Shown piece after piece: positions 12,452 through 26,300 of a stretch of DNA of 64,000 nt (positions are counted from its first letter, which is position 1; each line of letters begins with the position of its first letter). Source of the DNA: Aedes albopictus. Its lineage: Eukaryota; Arthropoda; Insecta; Diptera; Culicidae. The stretch lies in contig NC_085138.1 of NCBI RefSeq assembly GCF_035046485.1, positions 40,769,464 to 40,833,463 of the forward strand. The letters run 5' to 3'. Both the position numbers and the translations under genes were made by a program. Below the pieces are notes generated by a model. The model saw only the letters and a program-made list of their open reading frames with translations, did no database searches and was not told where the DNA came from.

Positions 12452-13767
12452 TACCCGTAAAAGTTGATGAGTAGTCGAATGTCCATGGCGGAATCCGAAC
12501 TGCTCATTGGCAAAAAAAGAATTTTCATCAATATGAATCATCATTCTATTTAAAATAAGCTTTTCAAAAAGTTTACTGATAGATGACAGTAAGCTAATTG
12601 GACGATAACTAGAAGCTTCGGCAGGATTTTTGTCAGGCTTCAAAATTGGCACAACTTTAGCATTTTTTCCATTTTTCAGGAAAATATGCTAACTGAAAAC
12701 ATTTGTTAAACATATTAACTAAAAATGATAAGCAACTATGGGGCTGTCCATTAATTACGTAAGGGTTTATGGGGGAAGGGGGGGTTAGAGAAAATTCCGT
12801 CATCACCGGAGCTTTCATATTCTTAAACTTCTTTATAATAAATCTCATTTCGTCCAAATCAGTGCCCAATGAATTGTCGAAATTGTTCTCAGGATTGAGA
12901 ATATTTTCGAATTCGCAGGAAACCTGATGTTCTATTGGACTAGTGAGACCTATTCTGAAATTATGCGCACTTTCAAACTGCTTGGCAAGTTTTTGTGCTT
13001 TCTCAGAATTAGTTAATAATATTTTGTTATCCTCATTCAGAGCAGGAATAGGCTTCTCAGACATTTTCAAAATTTTTGTCAATTTCCAAAACGGCTTAGA
13101 GCCGGGGTTTAATTGAGAAACTTTGTTTGCAAAATTTTTGTTTCTCAATTCGGTGAAACGTTTTTTAATTTCCTTCTGAAGATCCTGCCAGATTACTTTT
13201 AAAGCAGGATCTCGAGTTCGTTGGAATTGTCTTCTTCTCACGTTTTTAAGACGGATCAGAAGTTTCAGATCGTCGTCAATAATAACTGAGTCGAATTTGA
13301 CTTCACACTTTGGTATTGATGCGCTTCTATCTTCGACTATAGTACTAGTCAAAGTTTCGAGGGCATTGTCAATATCAAAATGTGTTTCCAATGAAACATT
13401 AACATCTAAATGGCTATCGATATATGTTTTATATGTATCCCAGTCAGCTCTGTGATAATTGAAAGTAGAGCTGATGGGATTAAAAATCGCTTCATGGGAA
13501 ATTTGAAATGTTACAGGAAGATGGTCAGAATCAAAGTCAGCATGAGTAACCAATTGGCTACAATGCTGACTTGAGTCAGTTAAGACCAAATTAATTGTTG
13601 CGGGATTTCTAGCAGAAGAAAAATAAGTGGGGCTATCGGGATATTGAATAGAAAAATATCCTGAAGAGCACTAATCAAATAAAACCCTGCTGTTTGAATT
13701 GGACTGAAGATTATTCCACGAACGGTGTTTCGCATTAAAATCACCAATTACGAAAAATTTGGTCCTT
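12452..13767 (-). pseudogene. Jockey-type non-LTR retrotransposon fragment
   Basis: On the minus strand the sequence reads from the last part of the endonuclease (a VIGDFNAKH-like stretch near 13740, SDHLPVTFQ near 13510) through the linker into the start of the reverse transcriptase (SSYRPISLLSSISKLFEKL near 12580, GFRHGHSTTHQLL near 12470). It is truncated at both ends, with satellite DNA on the 5' side and a MITE end on the 3' side. It is broken by a frameshift in the first part (about 13600-13680), a foreign insertion at about 12733-12792, and one extra A in an A-run near 12660. The style is that of Jockey/Juan-like elements; the clade call is from motif resemblance. Confidence 0.8.
12733..12792. 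mobile_element. Short transposon-end fragment inside the Jockey remnant
   Basis: A G-rich block beginning GGGGCTGTCCATTAATTACG interrupts the retrotransposon protein frame and replaces some of its residues. This motif looks like a DNA-transposon terminus recurrent in insect genomes. Only one end is present. Confidence 0.4.
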
Positions 13768-14466
13768 GTGCCATTTTGCCAGTCAGGCTCTGAATTTTTG
13801 GAAATAGTGCTTCAAAAATAATCATTTTTCTATGCTCTCCGCACAGAGATGTTCTATACCAACTATTTCAAAAATTTCCACTTTTTCAAAAAATACCTCT
13901 CTGGAAAACTCTCAGATGGTAGACAATACATTCAGCTAGATGTCCATGGGTGCCATTTTGCCAGTCAGACTCTGAATTTTTGGAAATAGTGCTTCAAAAA
14001 TAATCATTTCTCTCTGCTCACCGCACAAAGAAGCTCTATACCAACTATTTCAAAAATTTGCACTTTTTCAAAAAAAATACCTCTCTGGAAAACTCTCAGA
14101 TGGTAGACAATACATCCAGCTAGATGTCCATGGGTGCCATTTTGCCAGTCAGGCTCTGAATTTTGGGAAAAAGTGCTTCAAAAATAATCATTTTTCTATG
14201 CTCACCGCACAAAGATGCTCTATACCAACTATTTCAAAAATTCCCACTTTTTCAAAAAATACCTCTCTGGAAAACTCTTAGATGGTAGATAGTACATCCA
14301 GCTAGATGCCTACGGGTGCCACTTTGCCAGTCAGGCTCTGAAATTTTCGGAATAGTGTCTCAAAAATACTTATTTTTCTATGCTCATAACACTTAGATGC
14401 TCTATACCAACTATTTCAAAAATTAGTGTCTCAAAAATACTTATTTTTCTATGCTCACCACATATA
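13768..14466 (-). repeat. Satellite array 2, first block (inverted relative to array 1)
   Basis: About four monomers of the same satellite read on the minus strand, mostly subtype A grading to subtype B. The last monomer before 14466 is shortened. The junction with the Jockey fragment falls in a shared GTGCC. Confidence 0.95.
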
Positions 14467-15335
14467 CAGGGGATGGCCAAAATGTTTGGGATAGGCAACT
14501 TTTTTTCCCCACATAAAAATTCAACATGCTGTAACTTTTAATAGAGTGCATCAAAAAATCTCAAATTTTGACTGTTTGTCAACCTATTATGTGTGCATCA
14601 TTGGTACAAATTTGGGCTCGATTGATTAATTATTCGCGAAGTTAGAACCATTCGGCCAAAACACTATTATTTAGACAACTCATTTTTGAACTGTCATATC
14701 TCGGAAACCAGTGAACCGAATTGAATGAATTTTTTAACGTTTATCAACAATATATTGATATTTAATACGACGTTATAAAATGTAATATTTTCTCACGGCG
14801 CATTAAGTTATACCGGATTGAAATTTTTACCCATATAGAGGAAAATAAGTCAAATTTACAATACCACACAAAAATTACTAAATGTATTCTTCCTTCAATC
14901 TAAATAGGCTCTAATATAACTGACTAGAGATAACTTGAGAACAGAAGTGGAAAATCTTTGGATATCAACACTAAAATTTATTGACATTGATGTAAAAAAA
15001 TTCCATTTTTTCGAGAAAAATAGAAAAAGTGTCAATCCATGATAACTTTTTTCAACGTTTAAAAAGTACCTATGTTTTAATAGTTTGTGAAGCATTTACA
15101 TATTGTTAGTGTACGTTCAAAATTTCATTCAATTCGGTTCACTGGTTTCCGAGATATGATACCTCAAAAATGAGTTGTCTGAAAAATAGTGTTTTACGCG
15201 AACGGTTCTAACTTTGCGAAATATTAATCAATCGAGCCCAAATTTGTACCAATGATGCACACATAATAGGTTGACAAACAGTTAAAATTTGAGATTTTTT
15301 GATGCGCTCTATGAAAAGTTATTGCTTGTTGAACT
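14467..15335. mobile_element. Foldback element inserted in satellite
   Basis: Two long inverted arms, each roughly 250-350 bp, pair across the element; for example GGTTTCCGAGATATGA near 15145 matches the complement near 14700. The left end, CAGGGGATGGCCAAAATG, follows TA. The right end is truncated: the complementary terminus is missing, and about 21 bp of satellite are also lost where the array resumes. Non-coding. Confidence 0.8.
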
Positions 15336-18300
15336 TTTTTTTCAAAAATTCCCACTTTTTCAAAAAACACCTCTCTGGAAAACTCTTAGATGGTAGATAG
15401 TACATCCAGCTAGATGCCTACGGGTGCCACTTTGCCAGTCAGGCTCTGAAATTTTCGGAATAGTGTCTCAAAAATACTTATTTTTCTATGCTCACCACAT
15501 ATATGTGCTCTATACCAACTATTTCAAAAATTCCCACTTTTTCAAAAAACACCTCTCTGGAAAACTCTTAGATGGTAGATAATGCATCCAGCTAGACAAC
15601 TACGGGTGCCATTTTGCCAGTCAGGCTCTGAATTTTTCGGAATAGTGTCTCAAAAATACTTATTTTTCTACGCTCATAACACTTAGATGCTCTATACCAA
15701 CTATTTCAAAAATTCCCACTTTTTCAAAAAATACCTCTCTGGAAAACTCTTAGATGGTAGATAGTACATCCAGCTAGATGCCTACGGGTGCCACTTTGCC
15801 AGTCAGGCTCTGAAATTTTCGGAATAGTGACTCAAAAATACTTATTTTTCTACGCTCATAACACTTAGATGCTCTATACCAACTATTTCAAAAATTCCCA
15901 CTTTTTCAAAAAACACCTCTCTGGAAAACTCTTAGAAGGTAGATAATACATCCAGCTAGATGCCTACGGGTGCCACTTTGCCAGTCAGGCTCTGAAATTT
16001 TCGGAATAGTGTCTCAAAAATACTTATTTTTCTACGCTCATAACAGTTAGATGCTCTATACCAACTATTTCAAAAATTCCCACTTTTTCAAAAAACACCT
16101 CTCTGGAAAACTCTTAGATGGTAGATAATACATCCAGCTAGATGCCTACGGGTGCCACTTTGCCAGTCAGGCTCTGAATTTTTCGGAATAGTGACTCAAA
16201 ACTACTGATTTTTCTATGCTCACCACATATATGTGCTCTATACTAACTATTTCAAAAATTCCCACTTTTTCAAAAAATACCTCTCTGGAAAACTCTTTGA
16301 TGGTAGATAATACATCCAGCTAGATACCTACGGGTGCCACTTTGCCAGTCAGGCTCTGAATTTTTGGAAAAAGTGCTTCAAAAATAATCATTTTTCTATG
16401 CTCACCGCACAAAGATGCTCTATACCAACTATTTCAAAAATTCCCACTTTTTCAAAAAATACCTCTCTGGAAAACTCTTAGATGGTAGATAGTACATCCA
16501 GCTAGATGCCTACGGGTGCCACTTTGCCAGTCAGGCTCTGAAATTTTCGGAATAGTGTCTCAAAAATACTTATTTTTCTACGCTCATAACACTTAGATGC
16601 TCTATACCAACTATTTCAAAAATTCCCACTTTTTCAAAAAACACCTCTCTGGAAAACTCTTAGATGGTAGATAATACATCCAGCTAGATGCCTACGGGTG
16701 CCACTTTGCCAGTCAGGCTCTGAATTTTTCGGAATAGTGTCTCAAAAATACTTATTTTTCTATGCTCACCACATATATGTGCTCTATACCAACTATTTCA
16801 AAAATTCCCCCTTTTTCAAAAAATACCTCTCTGGAAAACTCTTAGATGGTAGATAATACATCCAGCTAGATGCCTACGGGTGCCATTTTGCCAGTCAGGC
16901 TCTGAAATTTTCGGAATAGTGTCTCAAAAATACTTATTTTTCTATGCTCACCACATATATGTGCTCTATACCAAATATTTCGAAAATTCCCACTTTTTCA
17001 AAAAACACCTCTCTGGAAAACTCTTAGATGGTAGATAATAAATCCAGCTAGATGCCTACGGGTGCCACTTTGCCAGTCAGGCTCTGAATTTTTCGGAATA
17101 GTGTCTCAAAAATACTTATTTTTCTATGCTCACCACATATATGTGCTCTATACCAACTATTTCAAAAATTCCCACTTTTTCAAAAAACACCTCTCTGAAA
17201 AACTCTTAGATGGTAGATAATACATCCAGCTAGATGCCTACGGGTGCCACTTTGCCAGTCAGGCTCTGAAATTTTCGGAATAGTGACTCAAAAATACTTA
17301 TTTTTCTACGCTCATAACACTTAGATGCTCTATACCAACTATTTCAAAAATTCCCACTTTTTCAAAAAACACCTCTCTGGAAAACTCTTAGATGGTAGAT
17401 AATACATCCAGCTAGATGCCTACGGGTGCCATTTTGCCAGTTAGGCTCTGAATTTTTCGGAATAGTGTCTCAAAAATACTTATTTTTCTATGCTCACCAC
17501 ATATATGTGCTCTATACCAACTATTTCAAAAATTCCCACTTTTTCAAAAAACACCTCTCTGGAAAACTCTTAGATGGTAGATAATACATCCAGCTAGATG
17601 CCTACGGGTGCCATTTTGCCAGTTAGGCTTTGAATTTTTCGGAATAGTGTCTCAAAAATACTTATTTTTCTATGCTCACCACATATATGTGCTCTATACC
17701 AACTATTTCAAAAATTCCCACTTTTTCAAAAAACACCTCTCTGGAAAACTCTTAGATGGTAGATAATACATCCAGCTAGATGCCTACGGGTGCCACTTTG
17801 CCAGTCAGGCTCTGAATTTTTCGGAATAGTGACTCAAAACTACTGATTTTTCTATGCTCACCACATATATGTGCTCTATACTAACTATTTCAAAAATTCC
17901 CACTTTTTCAAAAAATACCTCTCTGGAAAACTCTTAGATGGTAGATAATACATCCAGCTAGATACCTACGGGTGCCACTTTGCCAGTCAGGCTCTGAATT
18001 TTTGGAAAAAGTGCTTCAAAAATAATCATTTTTCTATGCTCACCGCACAAAGATGCTCTATACCAACTATTTCAAAAATTCCCACTTTTTCAAAAAACAC
18101 CTCTCTGGAAAACTCTTAGATGGTAGATAATACATCCAGCTAGATGCCTACGGGTGCCATTTTGCCAGTTAGGCTCTGAATTTTTCGGAATAGTGTCTCA
18201 AAAATACTTATTTTTCTATGCTCACCACATATATGTGCTCTATACCAACTATTTCAAAAATTCCCACTTTTTCAAAAAACACCTCTCTGGAAAACTCTTA

Positions 18301-21300
18301 GATGGTAGATAATACATCCAGCTAGATGCCTACGGGTGCCACTTTGCCAGTCAGGCTCTGAAATTTTCGGAATAGTGTCTCAAAAATACTTATTTTTCTA
18401 CGCTCATAACACTTAGATGCTCTATACCAACTATTTCAAAAATTCCCACTTTTTCAAAAAACACCTCTCTGGAAAACTCTTAGATGGTAGATAATACATC
18501 CAGCTAGATGCCTACGGGTGCCACTTTGCCAGTCAGGCTCTGAAATTTTCGGAATAGTGTCTCAAAAATACTTATTTTTCTATGCTCACCACATATATGT
18601 GCTCTATACCAACTATTTCAAAAATTCCCCCTTTTTCAAAAAACACCTCTCTGGAAAACTCTTAGATGGTAGATAATACATCCAGCTAGATGCCTACGGG
18701 TGCCACTTTGCCAGTCAGGCTCTGAAATTTTCGGAATAGTGTCTCAAAAATACTTATTTTTCTACGCTCATAACACTTAGATGCTCTATACCAACTATTT
18801 CAAAAATTCCCACTTTTTCAAAAAACACCTCTCTGGAAAACTCTTAGATGGTAGATAATACATCCAGCTAGATGCCTACGGGTGCCATTTTGCCAGTTAG
18901 GCTTTGAATTTTTCGGAATAGTGTCTCAAAAATACTTATTTTTCTATGCTCACCACATATATGTGCTCTATACCAACTATTTCAAAAATTCCCACTTTTT
19001 CAAAAAACACCTCTCTGGAAAACTCTTAGATGGTAGATAATACATCCAGCTAGATGCCTACGGGTGCCACTTTGCCAGTCAGGCTCTGAATTTTTCGGAA
19101 TAGTGACTCAAAACTACTGATTTTTCTATGCTCACCACATATATGTGCTCTATACTAACTATTTCAAAAATTCCCACTTTTTCAAAAAATACCTCTCTGG
19201 AAAACTCTTAGATGGTAGATAATACATCCAGCTAGATACCTACGGGTGCCACTTTGCCAGTCAGGCTCTGAATTTTTGGAAAAAGTGCTTCAAAAATAAT
19301 CATTTTTCTATGCTCACCGCACAAAGATGCTCTATACCAACTATTTCAAAAATTCCCACTTTTTCAAAAAACACCTCTCTGGAAAACTCTTAGATGGTAG
19401 ATAATACATCCAGCTAGATGCCTACGGGTGCCATTTTGCCAGTCAGGCTCTGAATTTTTCGGAATAGTGTCTCAAAAATACTTATTTTTCTATGCTCACC
19501 ACATATATGTGCTCTATACCAACTATTTCAAAAATTCCCACTTTTTCAAAAAACACCTCTCTGGAAAACTCTTAGATGGTAGATAATACATCCAGCTAGA
19601 TGCCTACGGGTGCCACTTTGCCAGTCAGGCTCTGAAATTTTCGGAATAGTGTCTCAAAAATACTTATTTTTCTACGCTCATAACACTTAGATGCTCTATA
19701 CCAACTATTTCAAAAATTCCCACTTTTTCAAAAAACACCTCTCTGGAAAACTCTTAGATGGTAGATAATACATCCAGCTAGATGCCTACGGGTGCCACTT
19801 TGCCAGTCAGGCTCTGAAATTTTCGGAATAGTGTCTCAAAAATACTTATTTTTCTATGCTCACCACATATATGTGCTCTATACCAACTATTTCAAAAATT
19901 CCCACTTTTTCAAAAAACACCTCTCTGGTAGATAATACATCCAGCTAGATGCCTACGGGTGCCACTTTGCCAGTCAGGCTCTGAAATTTTCGGAATAGTG
20001 TCTCAAAAATACTTATTTTTCTACGCTCATAACACTTAGATGCTCTATACCAACTATTTCAAAAATTCCCACTTTTTCAAAAAACACCTCTCTGGAAAAC
20101 TCTTAGATGGTAGATAATACATCCAGCTAGATGCCTACGGGTGCCATTTTGCCAGTTAGGCTTTGAATTTTTCGGAATAGTGCTACAAAAATAATAATTT
20201 TTCTATGCTCACCGCACAGAGATGTTCTATACCAACTATTTCAAAAATGTCCACTTTTTCAAAAAATACCTCTCTGGAAAACTCTCAGATGGTAGACAAT
20301 ACATCCAGCTAGATGTCCATGGGTGCCATTTTGCCAGTCAGGCTCTGAATTTTTGGAAATAGTGCTACAAAAATAATAATTTTTCTATGCTCACCGCACA
20401 GAGATGTTCTATACCAACTATTTCAAAAATGTCCACTTTTTCAAAAAATACCTCTCTGGAAAACTCTCAGATGGTAGACAATACATCCAGCTAGATGTCC
20501 ATGGGTGCCATTTTGCCAGTCAGGCTCTGAATTTTTGGAAATAGTGCTTCAAAAATAATATTTTTTCTATGCTCACCGCACAGAGATGTTCTATACCAAC
20601 TATTTCAAAAATTTCCACTTTTAACTGTCTATGGATGCCATTTTGCCAGTCAGGCTCTGAATTTTTGGAAATAGTGCTTCAAAAATAATCATTTTTCTAT
20701 GCTCACCGCACAAAGGTGCTCTATACCAACTGTTTCAAAAATTTCCACTTTTCAAAAAAATACCTCTCTGGAAAACTCTCAGATGGTAGACAATACATCC
20801 AGCTAGATGTCTATGGGTGCCATTTTGCCAGTCAGGCTCTGAATTTTTGGAAATAGTGCTTCAAAAATAATATTTTTTCTATGCTCACCGCACAGAGATG
20901 TTCTATACCAACTATTTCAAAAAAATCCACTTTTTCAAAAAACACCTCTCTGGAAAACTCTTAGATGGTAGATAATACATCCAGCTAGATGCCTACGGGT
21001 GCCACTTTGCCAGTCAGGCTCTGAAATTTTCGGAATAGTGTCTCAAAAATACTTATTTTTCTACGCTCATAACACTTAGATGCTCTATACCAACTATTTC
21101 AAAAATTCCCACTTTTTCAAAAAACACCTCTCTGGAAAACTCTTAGATGGTAGATAATACATCCAGCTAGACGCCTACGGGTGTCACTTTGCCAGTCAGG
21201 CTCTGAAATTTTCGGAATAGTGTCTCAAAAATACTTATTTTTCTATGCTCATCACATATATGTGCTCTATACCAACTATTTCAAAAATTCCCACTTTTTC

Positions 21301-24243
21301 AAAAAACACCTCTCTGGAAAACTCTTAGATGGTAGATAATACATCCAGCTAGATGCCTACGGGTGCCACTTTGCCAGTCAGGCTCTGAAATTTTCGGAAT
21401 AGTGTCTCAAAAATACTTATTTTTCTACGCTCATAACACTTAGATGCTCTATACCAACTATTTCAAAAATTCCCACTTTTTCAAAAAACACCTCTCTGGA
21501 AAACTCTTAGATGGTAGATAATACATCCAGCTAGATGCCTACGGGTGCCACTTTGCCAGTCAGGCTCTGAAATTTTCGGAATAGTGTCTCAAAAATACTT
21601 ATTTTTCTACGCTCATAACACTTAGATGCTCTATACCAACTATTTCAAAAATTCCCACTTTTTCAAAAAACACCTCTCTGGAAAACTCTTAGATGGTAGA
21701 TAATACATCCAGCTAGATGCCTACGGGTGCCACTTTGCCAGTCAGGCTCTGAAATTTTCGGAATAGTGTCTCAAAAATACTTATTTTTCTACGCTCATAA
21801 CACTTAGATGCTCTATACCAACCATTTCAAAAATTCCCACTTTTTCAAAAAACACCTCTCTGGAAAACTCTTAGATGGTAGATAATACATCCAGCTAGAT
21901 GCCTACGGGTGTCACTTTGCCAGTCAGGCTCTGAAATTTTCGGAATAGTGTCTCAAAAATACTTATTTTTCTATGCTCACCACATATATGTGCTCTATAC
22001 CAACTATTTCAAAAATTCCCACTTTTTCAAAAAACACCTCTCTGGAAAACTCTTAGATGGTAGATAATACATCCAGCTAGATGCCTACGGGTGCCACTTT
22101 GCCAGTCAGGCTCTGAAATTTTCGGAATAGTGTCTCAAAAATACTTATTTTTCTACGCTCATAACACTTAGATGCTCTATACCAACTATTTCAAAAATTC
22201 CCACTTTTTCAAAAAACACCTCTCTGGAAAACTCTTAGATGGTAGATAATACATCCAGCTAGACGCCTACGGGTGTCACTTTGCCAGTCAGGCTCTGAAA
22301 TTTTCGGAATAGTGTCTCAAAAATACTTATTTTTCTATGCTCATCACATATATGTGCTCTATACCAACTATTTCAAAAATTCCCACTTTTTCAAAAAACA
22401 CCTCTCTGGAAAACTCTTAGATGGTAGATAATACATCCAGCTAGATGCCTACGGGTGCCACTTTGCCAGTCAGGCTCTGAATTTTTCGGAATAGTGACTC
22501 AAAACTACTGATTTTTCTATGCTCACCACATATATGTGCTCTATACTAACTATTTCAAAAATTCCCACTTTTTCAAAAAATACCTCTCTGGAAAACTCTT
22601 AGATGGTAGATAATACATCCAGCTAGATACCTGCGGGTGCCACTTTGCCAGTCAGGCTCTGAATTTTTGGAAAAAGTGCTTCAAAAATAATCATTTTTCT
22701 ATGCTCACCGCACAAAGATGCTCTATACCAACTATTTCAAAAATTCCCACTTTTTCAAAAAACACCTCTCTGGAAAACTCTTAGATGGTAGATAATACAT
22801 CCAGCTAGATGCCTACGGGTGCCATTTTGCCAGTTAGGCTCTGAATTTTTCGGAATAGTGTCTCAAAAATACTTATTTTTCTATGCTCACCACATATATG
22901 TGCTCTATACCAACTATTTCAAAAATTCCCACTTTTTCAAAAAACACCTCTCTGGAAAACTCTTAGATGGTAGATAATACATCCAGCTAGATGCCTACGG
23001 GTGCCACTTTGCCAGTCAGGCTCTGAAAATTTCGGAATAGTGTCTCAAAAATACTTATTTTTCTACGCTCATAACACTTAGATGCTCTATACTAACTATT
23101 TCAAAAATTCCCACTTTTTCAAAAAACACCTCTCTGGAAAACTCTTAGATGGTAGATAATACATCCAGCTAGATGCCTACGGGTGCCATTTTGCCAGTTA
23201 GGCTTTGAATTTTTCGGAATAGTGTCTCAAAAATACTTATTTTTCTATGCTCACCACATATATGTGCTCTATACCAACTATTTCAAAAATTCCCACTTTT
23301 TCAAAAAACACCTCTCTGGAAAACTCTTAGATGGTAGATAATACATCCAGCTAGATGCCTACGGGTGCCACTTTGCCAGTCAGGCTCTGAAATTTTCGGA
23401 ATAGTGTCTCAAAAATACTTATTTTTCTACGCTCATAACACTTAGATGCTCTATACCAACTATTTCAAAAATTCCCACTTTTTCAAAAAACACCTCTCTG
23501 GAAAACTCTTAGATGGTAGATAATACATCCAGCTAGATGCCTACGGGTGCCACTTTGCCAGTCAGGCTCTGAAATTTTCGGAATAGTGTCTCAAAAATAC
23601 TTATTTTTCTACGCTCATAACACTTAGATGCTCTATACCAACTATTTCAAAAATTCCCACTTTTTCAAAAAACACCTCTCTGGAAAACTCTTAGATGGTA
23701 GATAATACATCCAGCTAGATGCCTACGGGTGCCACTTTGCCAGTCAGGCTCTGAAATTTTCGGAATAGTGTCTCAAAAATACTTATTTTTCTACGCTCAT
23801 AACACTTAGATGCTCTATACCAACCATTTCAAAAATTCCCACTTTTTCAAAAAACACCTCTCTGGAAAACTCTTAGATGGTAGATAATACATCCAGCTAG
23901 ATGCCTACGGGTGTCACTTTGCCAGTCAGGCTCTGAAATTTTCGGAATAGTGTCTCAAAAATACTTATTTTTCTATGCTCACCACATATATGTGCTCTAT
24001 ACCAACTATTTCAAAAATTCCCACTTTTTCAAAAAACACCTCTCTGGAAAACTCTTAGATGGTAGATAATACATCCAGCTAGATGCCTACGGGTGCCACT
24101 TTGCCAGTCAGGCTCTGAAATTTTCGGAATAGTGTCTCAAAAATACTTATTTTTCTACGCTCATAACACTTAGATGCTCTATACCAACTATTTCAAAAAT
24201 TCCCACTTTTTCAAAAAACACCTCTCTGGAAAACTCTTAGATG
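15336..24243 (-). repeat. Satellite array 2, main block with higher-order structure
   Basis: About 49 monomers on the minus strand. Two subtype-B forms often alternate: one has CTCATAACACTTAGATG, the other CTCACCACATATATGTG. A distinctive pair (ACTCAAAACTACTGA followed by GGAAAAAGTGCTTC) recurs near 16193, 17829, 19106 and 22497, spacings of about nine, seven and nineteen monomers, so multi-monomer segments have been duplicated. A block at about 20170-20930 is subtype A like array 1 and carries the same shortened-monomer junction (near 20630). Confidence 0.97.
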
Positions 24244-25076
24244 AGGAATTCCACGGAGTCATGTCAGTCGATCCTGAGCGACCATTTCAAAAATATCTGA
24301 AACTTTGCACAGTTTTTCAATTTCATATAAATCGCCATTTTTTGATATTAAACCTTCATATTCACTCACGACTAACTTTTCAAAAGGGTGTATGCGAAAA
24401 TAGTTCTAAAATATTCTAAAAGCTGTACAGCAAAAACGGATTGTTCGATTGTTATAAATTTTTCAGCAAAGTTAGATAACTAAATGATGATTCCTTAGAA
24501 AATATACACTGTAAAAAATTTCTTTTTCTACTTTGAAAAAATATGATATTTGTCACAAAAACTCAAATATCTCAAAACCCTATCTTTTTACCAACTTCAT
24601 TTTTTTAGGGGAAATGACCCATTATATCAGCTATCTACCATAAAATTCTGGTGATGGTAAACTGATAAACAAAAAAGTTATGACATTTCAAACATTTCAC
24701 AATTTTTACATTTAGTAACAAAAAAAATTTTTTTTCTGTGTAAATTATTTCGAGAATTATATTTTGATGCTGATTTTATTGTAAAGGCTACCGCCTGAAT
24801 TAAACAAGTTGTTTTCATGATACTTTAGTTTGATTATTCGTAATTACTATAGTATCTATTCGAAACTTAGACGCGATCCAGTGTTGTGATCAAAAATATT
24901 GAGATTGTCATACTTTTTATTGTACGTGACTGGTGAAAAAATCCCTTGATAGTGTTGAAAAGCTGTTGATTATAAGAAAAATGGAATTGAATTTATTGTT
25001 AAGACAAAAGCTGTATAATAAAAGTTTTTTTATACGCGTATACGTCTAGTTTATCCGCAAAAAAAAATCCCTCTTA

Positions 25077-25297
25077 CACACTTATTTCTGAATTGCCTGT
25101 TCGGTACTTTTTTGACGAGATTATAACAGCAGTACGATCTCGGTAGTTTCGGTAATCGATTTTACTGAGGCTCAGTAAAACAACTGTCAAAATCGTATGG
25201 AAAAGGTAAACAATGCATTTTTGCTGAACGAGTTCGGTGCTCAGCAGTTTTAATCTCGTCAAAAAATTACCGAACTCGGTAATCAAAATTAAGTGTG
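25077..25297. mobile_element. MITE with CACACTTA ends, nested copy
   Basis: CACACTTA and TAAGTGTG ends are flanked by TA (25075-25076, 25298-25299). Subterminal blocks CTGTTCGGTACTTTTTTGA and the inverted CAAAAAATTACCGAAC repeat inward. The same family forms the outer shell at 50669-52506. Confidence 0.75.
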
Positions 25298-25369
25298 TAG
25301 AGAACAGACTTTATGATCGGAAGAATGCGAGTAACTTCAACAACAACAAATGCATAAGAGGTACATACC

Positions 25370-25627
25370 ACAGACAAACAGACGAAACGCCTAGAACAAT
25401 TTTAGTGTAAATTCATCGCCCAGTTCACACTATCACCACCTGGTGGAAATGTTTCACGAAACACTGCGTTGTGCAATATCGTCATCAGAAGGCGCTAGTG
25501 TGAAACGTCAAACGCAAAGAAAAACGATGGGCGCTCTTCTTGTTATGAAAGCCACAACCAAGATTCAAAATGATCGTTGAAGGCGTGGTCAATGAAAATT
25601 TCGCCAGTGTTACGTTTGTTTGTCTGT
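25370..25627. mobile_element. MITE with ACAGACAAACAGACG ends
   Basis: ACAGACAAACAGACGAAACG at the left and CGTTTGTTTGTCTGT at the right form inverted ends. The inside is non-coding. A clean target duplication was not resolved. Confidence 0.55.
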
Positions 25628-25639
25628 ATACATATTTGA

Positions 25640-26300
25640 CAATGCTCACGAAAAAAACAAAAAAATACTACCGCTATGAATATTAAAAATTGTATAGTAG
25701 GTATTTTTTTTCTTCAGCCACCAACACCAAACAAGTAAGTTAAAATTAATAAGTGATTTTGTTTATTATAATCTAACGAACAAGATGAACAGTCGCTTTC
25801 TCAAAGGTCTTCAACTCAACGCTCTCTTGTAGACCGTTTGATGAAAAAAAATGTTCAAAAGAGTTACGAAATCTCACCGAAAGCACCATAGATAAACTGA
25901 AAGAGACTGGTTATGCCCAAATGTCCACATTGTGTACAAAATTACGCATTTGCACGTCCTGCCGTCTAGAATTTGACAAACGAGCCATCTGTATATCATC
26001 GGTAAAGCAGGGCGCAGGAAGTTCGAAAACGACAACAACTGAGAAATTGCCATCAGCGACATCTGTTTAAACAATTTAATTACGCCCCTTTTCAAAAATG
26101 CCCTGTAATATTCTTCAACATCTATACCCATTTCAATATTTTTAACGTTGCAAAACACGCTTTCAACATTCATCTTGAAGAAGAGGGAAAACACTTGTCC
26201 TCAAATGTAACAGCAAATTAATGAATAAACGACTAATGCGCGGAGGGCGTGATAAAATCGGAACATTACGGTACATAGTATATTATATTATATGTATATA
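25640..26300. other. Central part of the large foldback, no gene seen
   Basis: AT-rich sequence with a TATA-rich stretch near 26275-26310. The 106-codon minus-strand frame here (25874-26194) has no recognisable domain. Confidence 0.5.
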
